Positions 45,998-54,179 of a DNA stretch of 64,000 bases are shown here, one piece after another (positions within the stretch are counted from its first letter, which is position 1; each line of letters starts with the position of its first letter). A model generated the notes under the pieces. It did not search any database, was not told where the DNA came from, and saw nothing but the letters and a program-made list of their open reading frames with translations. The position numbers were made by a program, and so were the translations under genes. Source of the stretch: Paracoccus sigandri (GTDB lineage Bacteria; Pseudomonadota; Alphaproteobacteria; Rhodobacterales; Rhodobacteraceae); contig NZ_QNRC01000003.1 in the NCBI RefSeq assembly GCF_003709565.1, forward strand, positions 62,001 through 126,000. The letters run 5' to 3'.

Positions 45998-47325
45998 CCG
46001 AAGCCGCGCTGATCCGCCTGGTCGACGACGACGCCGATCTGCTGCAGGCGCAGGTCCAGACCCTGCGGATCAGGGGCTATCGGGTCGAGCCCTTCGACAA
46101 GGCGCAGGACGCGCTGGCCGGGCTGGGGCCGGACTGGCCCGGCGTGGTGCTGTCGGACGTGCGGATGCCGGGCATGGACGGGTTCGAGCTGTTCGCGCGC
46201 ATCCATGCGCTGGATGCCGAGATCCCGGTCATCCTGCTGACCGGCCACGGCGACGTGCCGATGGCCGTGGCCGCCCTGAAGGAAGGCGTCTACGACTTCC
46301 TGACCAAGCCCGTCGACGCCGACCAGCTGGGCGCCTCGCTGAACCGGGCGGCCTCGGCCCGCGCGCTGGTGATGGAAAACCGGATGCTGCGCCGGCAGCA
46401 GCAGGAAGGCGCGGCGCAGGACATGCAGCTGATCGGGCACAGCCCCTTCATGCTGCATCTGCGCGAGACGGTCGAACGGCTGGGGGAAGCGGGGGGCGAC
46501 CTGCTGATCGCCGGGCCGGACGGCGCGGGCAAGGAAACCGTCGCGCGCGCCATCCATCGCGCCAGTCCCCGCCGCGCCCGTGCCTTCGTCCATGTGAAAT
46601 GCGCCGCGCTGGACCCGGCACGCTTCGACGCGGAGATGCTGGGAACCGAGCCGCAGGGGCGCCTGCCGCGCAATCCGGGGCAGCTGGAACGGGCCCATCG
46701 CGGCACGCTGTATCTGGACGGGATCGACGGGCTGGCCCCGGTCCTCCAGGCCCGGCTGCTGGCCCTGATCGAGGCCGGCGAATTCACCCCGCCCGGCGCC
46801 GCGGCCCCCCGGCCGCTGGAGCTGCGCGTCATCGGCTCGGTCGCCGGCGACCCCGAGGCGGCGCTTGCGGCCGGCGCCATCCGCAGCGATCTCTATTACC
46901 GGCTGGCGGGGGTGGTCCTGCCGCTGCCGCCCCTGTCAGAACGGCGCGAGGACATCCCGGAACTGTTCCGGCATTTCCTGCTGGCGGCCTGCAAGCGGCT
47001 GAACCTGCCGGTCACGCCGCTGACCGGCGCGGTCAAGGCCCGGCTGGCGGGCTATGGCTGGCCGGGCAACCTGCGCGAGCTGCAGCAATTCGCCGAGAGC
47101 CACGCCTTCGGCCTGACCCCCTTCGACGCGGCCGGTCCCGACACCCCCCCGCCCAGCCTGGCCGAGCTTGTCGCGGCCTACGAGGCCGAGCTGATCCGCG
47201 ACGCGCTGCGGATCGAGAAGGGCAACGCCACCCAGGTCATGAGCCGCCTGCGCCTGGCCCGCAAGACCTTCTACGACAAGCTGAACCGCCACGGCATCAA
47301 GCCCGCCGACTTCCGCAACGGATAG
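45994..47325 (+). CDS. dctD: DctD-like response regulator with degenerate AAA+ domain
   Basis: 443 residues: receiver domain (acid pocket D11-D13, phospho-acceptor D55, K105), AAA+ domain, C-terminal helix-turn-helix (NATQVMSRLRLARKTFYDKLNRHGI). The AAA+ domain departs from sigma-54 activators: Walker A GPDGAGKE (174-181) is kept, but where GAFTGA should be the sequence reads GTEPQGRLPRNPGQ, and the Walker B LFLDEI is LYLDGI, lacking the catalytic glutamate. Loss of GAFTGA is known for Rhodobacter capsulatus NtrC, which works with sigma-70. This DctD is probably sigma-54-independent. Confidence 0.9.
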   Translation: MTEAALIRLVDDDADLLQAQVQTLRIRGYRVEPFDKAQDALAGLGPDWPGVVLSDVRMPGMDGFELFARIHALDAEIPVILLTGHGDVPMAVAALKEGVYDFLTKPVDADQLGASLNRAASARALVMENRMLRRQQQEGAAQDMQLIGHSPFMLHLRETVERLGEAGGDLLIAGPDGAGKETVARAIHRASPRRARAFVHVKCAALDPARFDAEMLGTEPQGRLPRNPGQLERAHRGTLYLDGIDGLAPVLQARLLALIEAGEFTPPGAAAPRPLELRVIGSVAGDPEAALAAGAIRSDLYYRLAGVVLPLPPLSERREDIPELFRHFLLAACKRLNLPVTPLTGAVKARLAGYGWPGNLRELQQFAESHAFGLTPFDAAGPDTPPPSLAELVAAYEAELIRDALRIEKGNATQVMSRLRLARKTFYDKLNRHGIKPADFRNG

Positions 47326-47358
47326 CGCAGCCGGGCGGCCTGCCCGATCACCGCCTTG

Positions 47359-47411
47359 TTGACTCATCCATACCCCGCTGGCTATACGTTATCCATAGCC
47401 AGCGGGGTATG
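47359..47411. promoter_or_regulatory. ArsR promoter with 17-bp perfect inverted repeat
   Basis: TTGACT (47359-47364) and TATACG (47383-47388) with an 18-base spacer form a plausible promoter. A perfect 17-bp inverted repeat with arms at 47369-47385 and 47395-47411 and a 9-base spacer covers the -10 and the start region, ending seven bases before the ArsR gene. Fits tight autorepression. Confidence 0.75.
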
Positions 47412-47418
47412 AGTTGCG

Positions 47419-47739
47419 ATGCCGACCGACCAGGACCTGATCTTCCGGGCGCTTGCCGACCCGACGCGGCGCGCGATCTTCGAACGGCTCTGCGAAGGCG
47501 ACCGGACGGTCGGCGAGTTGACCGCGCAGGCCGGGGTCTCGCAGCCGGTGGTCTCGAAGCATCTCCGCCTGCTGAAACAGGCCCGGCTGGTGCAGGGCCA
47601 CCCGGAAGGGCGGCAGACCCGCTACAGCGCCCGGCCCGGCGCGCTTGACCCGCTGGCCGACTGGACCCGGCGGATGGTCGGCTTCTGGAACGCCCGGCTG
47701 GACGGTCTCGAAGACCTGCTGAAGAGGATGGACCAATGA
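47419..47739 (+). CDS. ArsR-family winged-helix repressor
   Basis: 106 residues. LIFRALADPTRRAIFERL and VSQPVVSKHLRLLKQARLV are the SdpR/ArsR-type helix-turn-helix. No metal-binding ELCVCDL-type motif is seen, so it is probably not a metal sensor but the class paired with AHSA1/START proteins. ATGA overlap with that gene; autorepression through the long palindrome upstream is likely. Confidence 0.92.
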   Translation: MPTDQDLIFRALADPTRRAIFERLCEGDRTVGELTAQAGVSQPVVSKHLRLLKQARLVQGHPEGRQTRYSARPGALDPLADWTRRMVGFWNARLDGLEDLLKRMDQ

Positions 47740-48152
47740 CCGAGGAAAGGCGCTCGCTTGCCGTGGAACGAGAATTTCCGCATCCGCCGGAACGGATCTG
47801 GCGGGCCCTGACCCAGCCGCATCTGATCGCGGAATGGCTGGCGGAATGCGATTTCGCCCCGGTCGCGGGTCATCGCTGCCAGCTTCGCTTCGACTGGGGC
47901 GCCGTCGATTGCGAGGTCCGGGTCGTCCAGCCGCACAGATGCCTGTCCTATAGCTGGAACTCGGGCGACCTGGAAAGCGTGGTGACCTGGACCCTTGCCG
48001 CGACCCGGACCGGCACCCTGCTGCGCGTCGAGCAGATCGGGTTCAAGCCGGATCAGCCAAGATATTTTCACGGCGCCAGAATGGGTTGGCCACGGTTCCT
48101 CGATCAGATCGGGCAGGTTCTGGCGCGGATGGACGGCGATGTGGAACCGTAA
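47736..48152 (+). CDS. SRPBCC/AHSA1-domain protein
   Basis: 138 residues with the START-like fold marks EREFPHPPERIWRALTQPHLIAEWL and SYSWNSGDLESVVTWTL. Usually encoded with SdpR-type ArsR regulators, as here; ligand unknown, perhaps a small hydrophobic molecule. No catalytic assignment can be made. Confidence 0.88.
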   Translation: MTEERRSLAVEREFPHPPERIWRALTQPHLIAEWLAECDFAPVAGHRCQLRFDWGAVDCEVRVVQPHRCLSYSWNSGDLESVVTWTLAATRTGTLLRVEQIGFKPDQPRYFHGARMGWPRFLDQIGQVLARMDGDVEP

Positions 48153-48233
48153 TCGCCTGCCGCCCGCGCGCCAATGACCTGCGATATGCCCCATAGAAGA
48201 CTGTAAAACAACATTTCTTCAGGGAGGATACCG

Positions 48234-48449
48234 ATGAACTGGAACCGCCTGGTGCGACAGCTTCACCGCTGGATCGCGGTCGCCTTCACGCTGGTCGTGC
48301 TGCTTATCTTCGTCGCGATGGGCCTGGGCCAGCAGCCGCCGGAATGGTTGTATTTCCTGCCGCTTCCGCCTCTGTTCCTTCTGATTTTCACTGGTATATA
48401 CCTGTTTTTCCTTCCATATGTTGCAAAGACTGGTCGCCGGGCGGGCTGA
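48234..48449 (+). CDS. 71-residue two-span membrane protein
   Basis: AGGGAGG precedes ATG 48234. N-terminal basic segment (NRLVRQLHRW), hydrophobic spans at about 14-31 and 40-61 separated by QQPPEW, and a basic tail AKTGRRAG. The pattern RQLHRWIAVAFTL resembles the start of PepSY-type membrane proteins, but I cannot assign a family. Stands alone between the AHSA1 gene and a group of unrecognised genes. Confidence 0.75.
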   Translation: MNWNRLVRQLHRWIAVAFTLVVLLIFVAMGLGQQPPEWLYFLPLPPLFLLIFTGIYLFFLPYVAKTGRRAG

Positions 48450-48599
48450 ACATCAAGTCTTCCAGTGATTTGTGAAATTACCGCTTCAGTCCATTGAACA
48501 AAAACCATAAACCAGCCGCACCTGAGCCGCCGGGCGACATGCCGCCGCTCCTGACGCCACCCGCTTGATTTCGCGACCCGAAGCGGGCCTCATGAGGGC

Positions 48600-49169
48600 A
48601 TGACGCCCGCCAAGCAACGTTCCCTGCCGCGCCGCGTCCTGCCGCGCGTCGTCGCCGCCCTTGGGCTTGTGGCGGCGGTCCTGCTCAGCTGGTGGATGCG
48701 CATCGAGGATGCCCGCACGGCCGACACCCCGCCCCGGATCGCCTTCGGCCAGCCGGTCGATCTGGGGCGGGTCATGCTGACGCCGCTGTCGCTGGCCGTC
48801 GCGCCCGAGGGGGACGGGCCGCCGCAGCTGGTCCTGCGGGCGCGGCTGGAAAACCTTACCGGCCGGACCGAGGGCGCGGTCTTCGGCTTTCCCCCGCGCC
48901 CGCCGCTGGTCGACGCGGGCCAGGCCGACTTCCCTCAGCCCGAGATCTTCCTGGACCGCGACGGCGAATATCTGCGCCATGTGCAGCCGCGCATCCCCGA
49001 AGAGGTCACGATCACCTGGGACATCCCCGCCGGCTGGCAGCCGCAAGAGATCTCGCTGACCTTCTTCCGGTAGAATTTCAAGCTGCGCGACAATCTCTAT
49101 GGCCAGTCGAACTGGCTGGGCTTCGACCCCGCGGCCAGGCTGACCGCGATCCCCGAGAGGCCGGCGTGA
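48600..49169 (+). pseudogene. Membrane-anchored protein gene interrupted by in-frame TAG
   Basis: Reads 157 codons from ATG 48600 to TAG at 49071-49073, then continues in frame for 31 more sense codons to TGA at 49167-49169. The post-stop part (NFKLRDNLYGQSNWLGFDP...) looks like genuine protein, and the next gene's GTG overlaps the TGA, not the TAG, so the ancestral gene was about 189 residues. One N-terminal transmembrane helix (about 17-34) and a beta-rich domain outside. Either a nonsense mutation, a sequencing error or read-through. Function unknown. Confidence 0.7.
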
Positions 49170-49711
49170 TCCGGGCGGCGGACATGGCCACCGTGCTGGC
49201 CGGCGCCGCGCTGCTGGGGGCGATGATGGCCAGCGCGCCCGATTACAACAGCGTCTTCCAGCCCTTTCCCGCCCATGCCGCGCCCGGAGAGGCCGCCGAT
49301 GGGCGGCTGTTCGACGCGCGTTTCCTGGGCGGGCGGCTGGCCCGACAGGTCGCCTTCGAGCGCTACGGCACGCCGATCATCCGCGACAGCGCCGCGCTGT
49401 TCCTGATCGCGGATTTCGAGGTCTCGCATGTCACCGCCTCGACCCGGATCGCCGCCACCTGGCGCGGGGCCAGCGGGCGCGACTATGCCGCCACGGGGCG
49501 CGTCGAGGGCGCGCCGGGCGGGCTGGAGGCGCGCTGGTTCCAGCCGGGGCTGACCGATCGCGCCTTCGCGGTGTTCGAACTGCCCGCGGACGAGGTGCCC
49601 GGCGGGCGGCTGGTCCTGACCGCGCCGGGGGTCACGATCCTGGACAGCGCGCTGCACCTGCCGGCGCCGCCCCTGCCCGGCCCGCAGCCGCTGGCCAGGA
49701 TCGCGCCATGA
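49166..49711 (+). CDS. Exported or anchored protein of unknown function
   Basis: 181 residues from GTG 49166, overlapping the TGA of the interrupted gene. Hydrophobic N-terminus (MATVLAGAALLGAMMASAP) could be a signal or anchor, followed by a mostly beta region with FEVSHVTASTRIAATWRG and FELPADEVPGGRLVLTAPG. I recognise no family. Coupled by ATGA to the next gene; the three genes probably act together at the membrane. Confidence 0.75.
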   Translation: MIRAADMATVLAGAALLGAMMASAPDYNSVFQPFPAHAAPGEAADGRLFDARFLGGRLARQVAFERYGTPIIRDSAALFLIADFEVSHVTASTRIAATWRGASGRDYAATGRVEGAPGGLEARWFQPGLTDRAFAVFELPADEVPGGRLVLTAPGVTILDSALHLPAPPLPGPQPLARIAP

Positions 49712-50259
49712 GACGGATCGGCTGGCTGGCGCTGACCGCGCTGTTCTTCGCCCTGACCGCCGGGATCGGCGCGAAGACCGCGATCCTTGACCTGCGCGGG
49801 GAACGCGAATGGGACCTGACCGATACCGGGCCGGCCGGGGGCGCATTGGAGGGCGTGGCGCTGCGGGTCGAGCTGACCCGAGCGGCCACCGCGCCGCAGC
49901 GGCCCGACCGCGCGCTGCTGCTGGTCCGGCTGGCCCTGGACGGCCCGCCCGCAGCCCGCGCCGCCTGGGTCGATTGCCGCGTGACGCTGCGCCACGGTCA
50001 GGACCGCCTGTGGCGCCCGCTGGAAACCGCGAATACCGACGCCGCGATCAGGACGATCGCCCCCGACGGGCAGAACATGGGGCGCTGCAACCCGCAGCCC
50101 TTCGATGCCCCCGCCGATGCCGGCCCGATCCTGTCGGACCAGGTCTTCCTGGTCCCGGTCGAGGCGCTGGACGGGCTGCGCCTGCATGTCTCGGCGCAGG
50201 GCACAAGGCCGCGCGCGCTGGCCCTGCCGATCGCCGCCCAGCTTGTCGCCATACCCTAG
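49708..50259 (+). CDS. Exported or anchored protein of unknown function
   Basis: 183 residues, ATG 49708 overlapping the previous stop. One N-terminal hydrophobic helix (RIGWLALTALFFALTAGIGA), then a soluble domain with two cysteines (VDCRVTLRH and MGRCNPQPFD) that could form a disulfide outside the membrane. Last of three coupled genes of unknown role; ends TAG. Confidence 0.75.
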   Translation: MRRIGWLALTALFFALTAGIGAKTAILDLRGEREWDLTDTGPAGGALEGVALRVELTRAATAPQRPDRALLLVRLALDGPPAARAAWVDCRVTLRHGQDRLWRPLETANTDAAIRTIAPDGQNMGRCNPQPFDAPADAGPILSDQVFLVPVEALDGLRLHVSAQGTRPRALALPIAAQLVAIP

Positions 50260-50520
50260 CACCCCTGTGGCAGATGTCCGGTCCTGAGAGCGTCTTGAGG
50301 ATTCCCAAGGTCGGTCATGGATTGACACGTCGGCAGGCCAATCGGCGGGAACGATGCGTGGCTGACACTGCGTTTCCCAGGAAGGGGAGCCACTCGGTCG
50401 GCATTGCGCCGCAATATGTCTTGGTGCTCGGCAAGAACACCAACAGCCCCATCCATCATGTCTCGCTGACACAGGCGGCCGGCGCGACTGCCGACCGCTT
50501 TGCCATCCGAGGGTGATCCA
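50260..50520. other. 261-base convergent gap, possible gene remnant
   Basis: Between convergent genes. A plus-strand frame reading PQYVLVLGKNTNSPIHHV and ending at 50516 looks slightly protein-like but has no start, ribosome site or recognisable family. I see no insertion-sequence ends and no strong hairpin. It may be a decayed gene fragment or simply spacer. Confidence 0.4.
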
Positions 50521-51540
50521 TCAGTCGGCATTGACGAAATCGGCCAGCGCCTGGTCTTCGGCGACGCCCTGCATATGGGTCGGATCGATATAGCTTACCG
50601 CGTCCGGCGCCTCTGGAATGGTGCCGACGCTGGTCATGAACTCGGCAATGCGGGTCATCCAGCCATCGACATCCGAGGGCCCCGCATCGCGCGCCATCAA
50701 CCCGACCTGTTCGTCCAGCGTGAAGGTCGGGCGCAATTCGAATTCGGCGGCGGCACCGGCTTGCGATATCTCGACCCCGCCTTCCGAATAGAAATCGACC
50801 AGCATCTCCATGGCCTCGTCCGGGTTCGCCCTGATCCAGCGGATGCTCTTCAGATAGACGGCCAGGAATTTCCGGACCGCCTGGGGGTTTTCGGCGGCGA
50901 AATCCTCGCGCGCGACCAGCGCGCCCGGAACGATCGCGTCGGCATCGACACCCGAGCAGAGGTAATCGTAATCCGCGCGTTCCTGCAGCGTATAGGTGTT
51001 CGGCGCCCAGACGCCGGCGAAACGGCCGTTGCCGCTGATGACCGCGGAAATGATCTGTGCCTGCGCCAGGTTGACGAACTCGACCGAGCCGGGATCCACC
51101 CCCCAGCTGTCCAGACAGGCCCGCGCGGTATAGTCCACGGTCGAGTTGGTCGTCAGCAGCAGGCTGGTGACCTGGCCCGGATCGGCCTTCACCGCCTCGA
51201 TCTCATCCGCCGGGGCCATGATCGCATTGGTGCGCGATTCGTCATTGGTCAGGCCGATGGTCTTCAACCCGAAGCGCGAGGCCCCCAGGATCGCGGGAAC
51301 CGACCCGGTCCCGCCCACATCCCAGTCCCGCGCCTGCGCCGCCGCGATCTGCGGCGCGCCGGCGGGGAAGGTGACAAAGGACGGCTCGAGCCCGACCTGG
51401 GCCCACCAGCCCTTCTCGGTCGCGACATGGAACGGCAGGGCCCAGTAGAGCGAGGGCTGATAGCTGACGGTGATCGCCTCGGCATGGGCGATCCCGCCGG
51501 CAAGCGCCAGCGCGACGGCTGCGGAAATTCCGGTCTTCAT
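50521..51540 (-). CDS. Taurine/sulfonate/nitrate-type ABC binding protein
   Basis: Periplasmic binding protein of the TauA/SsuA/NrtA group, 339 residues. Signal peptide MKTGISAAVALALAGGIAHA. ITVSYQPSLYWALPFHVATEKGWW and WDVGGTGSVPAILGASRFG are typical; cysteines in TARACLDSWG and DYLCSGVD may pair. First gene in the leftward order binding protein is last transcribed: the unit runs permease, permease, ATPase, binding protein from 53984. The adjacent hpsN-type genes suggest a sulfonate such as dihydroxypropanesulfonate as ligand; inferred. Confidence 0.9.
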   Translation of the reverse strand: MKTGISAAVALALAGGIAHAEAITVSYQPSLYWALPFHVATEKGWWAQVGLEPSFVTFPAGAPQIAAAQARDWDVGGTGSVPAILGASRFGLKTIGLTNDESRTNAIMAPADEIEAVKADPGQVTSLLLTTNSTVDYTARACLDSWGVDPGSVEFVNLAQAQIISAVISGNGRFAGVWAPNTYTLQERADYDYLCSGVDADAIVPGALVAREDFAAENPQAVRKFLAVYLKSIRWIRANPDEAMEMLVDFYSEGGVEISQAGAAAEFELRPTFTLDEQVGLMARDAGPSDVDGWMTRIAEFMTSVGTIPEAPDAVSYIDPTHMQGVAEDQALADFVNAD

Positions 51541-51601
51541 CTTCTTCCTCCCAGGAATTGAATGCGGGTTGTCTCGACAGTCGTCGCTTTGCGGCGCGGC
51601 T

Positions 51602-52399
51602 TCAGGCGATCTCCATCGCCTTCTCCTCGCGCAGGCTGCGCCAGATCTGCGTGCGCAGGTGGACGAAGCTTTCCAGGTCCATCACGTCCTCGATCTTTTC
51701 GTGATCGTCCCAGCGCTCGGCCTCGCGGATGGTGCGGATGTCGACGATCTCCTTCACCCGGCCCGGCTGTCGGGCCATGATGGCGACGCGATCGGCCAGA
51801 TAGACGGCCTCCTCGACGGCATGGGTGATGAACATGACGGTGCGCGGATTGCGGCGGGCAAGGCGGACCAGTTCCTCCTGCATGACCACGCGGGTCTGGG
51901 CGTCCAGCGCGCCGAAGGGTTCGTCCATCAGCAGGACCTCGGGGTCCAGCACATAGGCCCGCGCAATCGAGACACGCTGCTGCATCCCGCCCGAAAGCTG
52001 ATGGGGAAAGGCGTCGGCATAGGCGGTCAGGTTCATCAGCGCCAGGATGCGTTCGATGCGCTCGGCGCGCTCGGGCCGGGGCAGGCGCTTGTTGCGCAGG
52101 CCCAGCTCGATATTCTCGCGCACGGTCTTCCACGGCATCAGGGCGAATTGCTGGAACACGACCGCGCGGTCGGGGCCGGGGCTGGCGACCCTGACGCCAT
52201 CGACGCTGACCGTGCCCGAGGTGGGCCGGTCGAAGCCCGCGACGAAGCGCAAACAGGTCGTCTTGCCGCAGCCCGAGGGGCCGACGACGGCCATGAACTC
52301 CTTGTCCGCGATTGCGAGGTTCACGCCCTTCAGCGCCTCGAAGCCGCCATTCCTGTCGCCATAGATGCGGCCGACATCGTCGAAGCGGATCTCTCCCAT
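51602..52399 (-). CDS. Taurine/sulfonate-type ABC transporter ATP-binding protein
   Basis: 265 residues, TauB/SsuB group. Walker A GPSGCGKTT, QQFALMPWKTVRENIELGL, signature LSGGMQQRVSIARAY and Walker B VLLMDEPFGALDAQT are intact, H-loop MFITHAVEEAVYLADRV. Lies between the two permease genes and the binding-protein gene on the minus strand, under the LacI-type operator at 54003. Confidence 0.94.
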   Translation of the reverse strand: MGEIRFDDVGRIYGDRNGGFEALKGVNLAIADKEFMAVVGPSGCGKTTCLRFVAGFDRPTSGTVSVDGVRVASPGPDRAVVFQQFALMPWKTVRENIELGLRNKRLPRPERAERIERILALMNLTAYADAFPHQLSGGMQQRVSIARAYVLDPEVLLMDEPFGALDAQTRVVMQEELVRLARRNPRTVMFITHAVEEAVYLADRVAIMARQPGRVKEIVDIRTIREAERWDDHEKIEDVMDLESFVHLRTQIWRSLREEKAMEIA

Positions 52400-52417
52400 C
52401 CGGTCATTCCTTTCGTT

Positions 52418-53200
52418 TCATGCCGACAGGCCCCGGCGGCGCAGGATCGCATTCTCGGCCTGCCGCAGCACCACGTCGATGATCAGGCCGATGATGCCGA
52501 TGCCGATCATCCCGGCCATCACCGTGGTGGTCGAGACATTGCCCTGTCCCTGCACCATCATGTAGCCGATCCCGGTCGATGCCACGATCAGCTCGGCCCC
52601 CACCAGCGACTGCCAGCCCAGCCCCGCCGAAATGCGCAGCCCCGCGATGATCGAGGGCACCGCCGAGGGCAGCAGCACCTCGGTAATCACGCGCCGGTCG
52701 GGGGTCCCCAGCATCCGCGCGGCTTCGATCAGCCGCGGATCGGCGAATTTCGCGCCGCGATAGGCGTTGATCAGGCAGGGCGGGAAGGCCCCGGCAAAGA
52801 TGATCATGATCGGCCCGCCGATGCCGGTGCCGAACCACAGCGCGGCGAAGGGCACCCAAGCGATCGGCGCGATGAAGCGCACCGCGTCGAAAAGCGGCGT
52901 CACGATATCGTCCAGCAGCCGGAACCAGCCCATCAGCAGCCCCAGCGGCACGCCCACCGCCACCGCCAGCCCGAAACCGCCCGCGAACCGCAACATGCTG
53001 GCCCAGAGATGGTCGAGCAGCGTGCCCCCCGCGAAGCGGTGGTCCAGCAGGTAGATGAAGCGCTCGACCACCGCCAGCGGCGAGGGCAAAAACAGGCTGG
53101 GGACCAGGCCCGAGATGCTGAGCAGCGCCCAGATCCCCAGAAAGGCGGAAAATCCGATCAGGCCCAGCAGCAGGCTGTTGGTCGCGCAGAGGATCCGCAT
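52418..53200 (-). CDS. Taurine/sulfonate-type ABC transporter permease
   Basis: 260 residues from ATG 53200, five bases after the upstream permease stop; an earlier in-frame ATG at 53263 overlaps that gene and is not used. BPD-transport signature region EAARMLGTPDRRVITEVLLP and GLGWQSLVGAELIVASTGIGYMM. Second permease of a heterodimeric pair. Confidence 0.92.
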   Translation of the reverse strand: MRILCATNSLLLGLIGFSAFLGIWALLSISGLVPSLFLPSPLAVVERFIYLLDHRFAGGTLLDHLWASMLRFAGGFGLAVAVGVPLGLLMGWFRLLDDIVTPLFDAVRFIAPIAWVPFAALWFGTGIGGPIMIIFAGAFPPCLINAYRGAKFADPRLIEAARMLGTPDRRVITEVLLPSAVPSIIAGLRISAGLGWQSLVGAELIVASTGIGYMMVQGQGNVSTTTVMAGMIGIGIIGLIIDVVLRQAENAILRRRGLSA

Positions 53201-53204
53201 CGGC

Positions 53205-53984
53205 TCAGTCCCTCGCCTGGGTTGCGATGTTCCAGGACAGCGCGCGGCGCTCGGCCATGCCAAGGGCGGCGGTCATCAGCCAGCCGCAAAGCGTGACGGC
53301 GATCATCCCCACAAGGATCATGCCCGGATACAGGTCCTGCTGCGCCGCGTTCAGCACGCGCCCCAGCCCGGTCATCGCGCCGACCAGTTCCGCCGCGACC
53401 AGCGTCGTCCAGGAAGCCTGCAGGGACAGGCGCAGGCCGGTGAAGATCATCGGGCTTGCGCCGGGCAGCAGCACCTCGCGCACGAAGGTCAGCAAGGGCG
53501 TGCCCAGCATCCGCGCCGCCTCGACCAGCGTCCGGTCGAGGTTGCGCACCCCGGTATAGGCATTGATGACCGAGGGAACGAAGGCCGCGAACCAGATCAC
53601 CAGTATCTTCGCCGCATCCCCCAGCCCCAGCCACAGGATCGCCAGCGGGATCCAGGCCAGCGGCGGGATCGGGCGGATGATGAGAAAGACCGGGTTGATC
53701 AGCGCCTCGGCCCTGCGGCTCCACCCCATCCACAGACCCAGCGGAACGCCGGTGCAGACCGCGACCAGAAAGCCGAAGCTGACCAGCATGACCGAGCGCA
53801 GGACATGATCCAGCAACAGCCCGTTCGCATAGCCTGCGCCGGTGATCTGGCGGAACGCATCCCAGGTATCGGCGGGCGAGGGAAAGCGCCCCGGCGAGAT
53901 CATCTGCGTGACCGAGGTCGCCAGATACCAAAGGGCAAGGGCCGTGACGATCGTCGCGCCACCAACCATTGTCTTGCGTGACAT
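53205..53984 (-). CDS. Taurine/sulfonate-type ABC transporter permease
   Basis: 259 residues, first gene of the leftward importer. PIPPLAWIPLAILWLGLGD and EAARMLGTPLLTFVREVLLPGA are TauC/SsuC features. Its start lies about 20 bases from the palindrome at 54003-54018, so the importer is probably controlled by the LacI-family protein encoded just upstream. Confidence 0.93.
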   Translation of the reverse strand: MSRKTMVGGATIVTALALWYLATSVTQMISPGRFPSPADTWDAFRQITGAGYANGLLLDHVLRSVMLVSFGFLVAVCTGVPLGLWMGWSRRAEALINPVFLIIRPIPPLAWIPLAILWLGLGDAAKILVIWFAAFVPSVINAYTGVRNLDRTLVEAARMLGTPLLTFVREVLLPGASPMIFTGLRLSLQASWTTLVAAELVGAMTGLGRVLNAAQQDLYPGMILVGMIAVTLCGWLMTAALGMAERRALSWNIATQARD

Positions 53985-54002
53985 TCTTCTCCTCCCATCG
54001 AA

Positions 54003-54018
54003 ATGTAAGCGATTACAT
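54003..54018. promoter_or_regulatory. LacI-type operator upstream of importer
   Basis: ATGTAAGCGATTACAT, a 16-base near-palindrome with one mismatched pair and the central CG of LacI-family sites. It shares ATG-AAGCG-TTACAT with the site at 55301-55320 and sits about 20 bases before the first permease gene. Confidence 0.75.
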
Positions 54019-54179
54019 AGGTGGTCGAGGCAGTCAATCCTTTTTCACCCGCCAAGCGGAAACACAGGGCGGACCCAGAGCCGCGCCTTCATAATTCTGA
54101 TTGAATTCAGCGCGTTACCCTGACGCCACCCCGTCGGCCGCGCTCCTGTCCCGGCCAAGGTCCTGTTCCGAAGGCAGAA

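Noticed and set aside
48558..48592. CCCGCTT/AAGCGGG hairpin before the interrupted gene
   Set aside because: Seven-base stem with a long loop in GC-rich sequence is weak evidence; not listed as a terminator.
50260..50520. Possible transposase or resolvase remnant
   Set aside because: The short protein-like stretch has no recognisable catalytic motif and no terminal repeats, so it is listed only as an unexplained gap.
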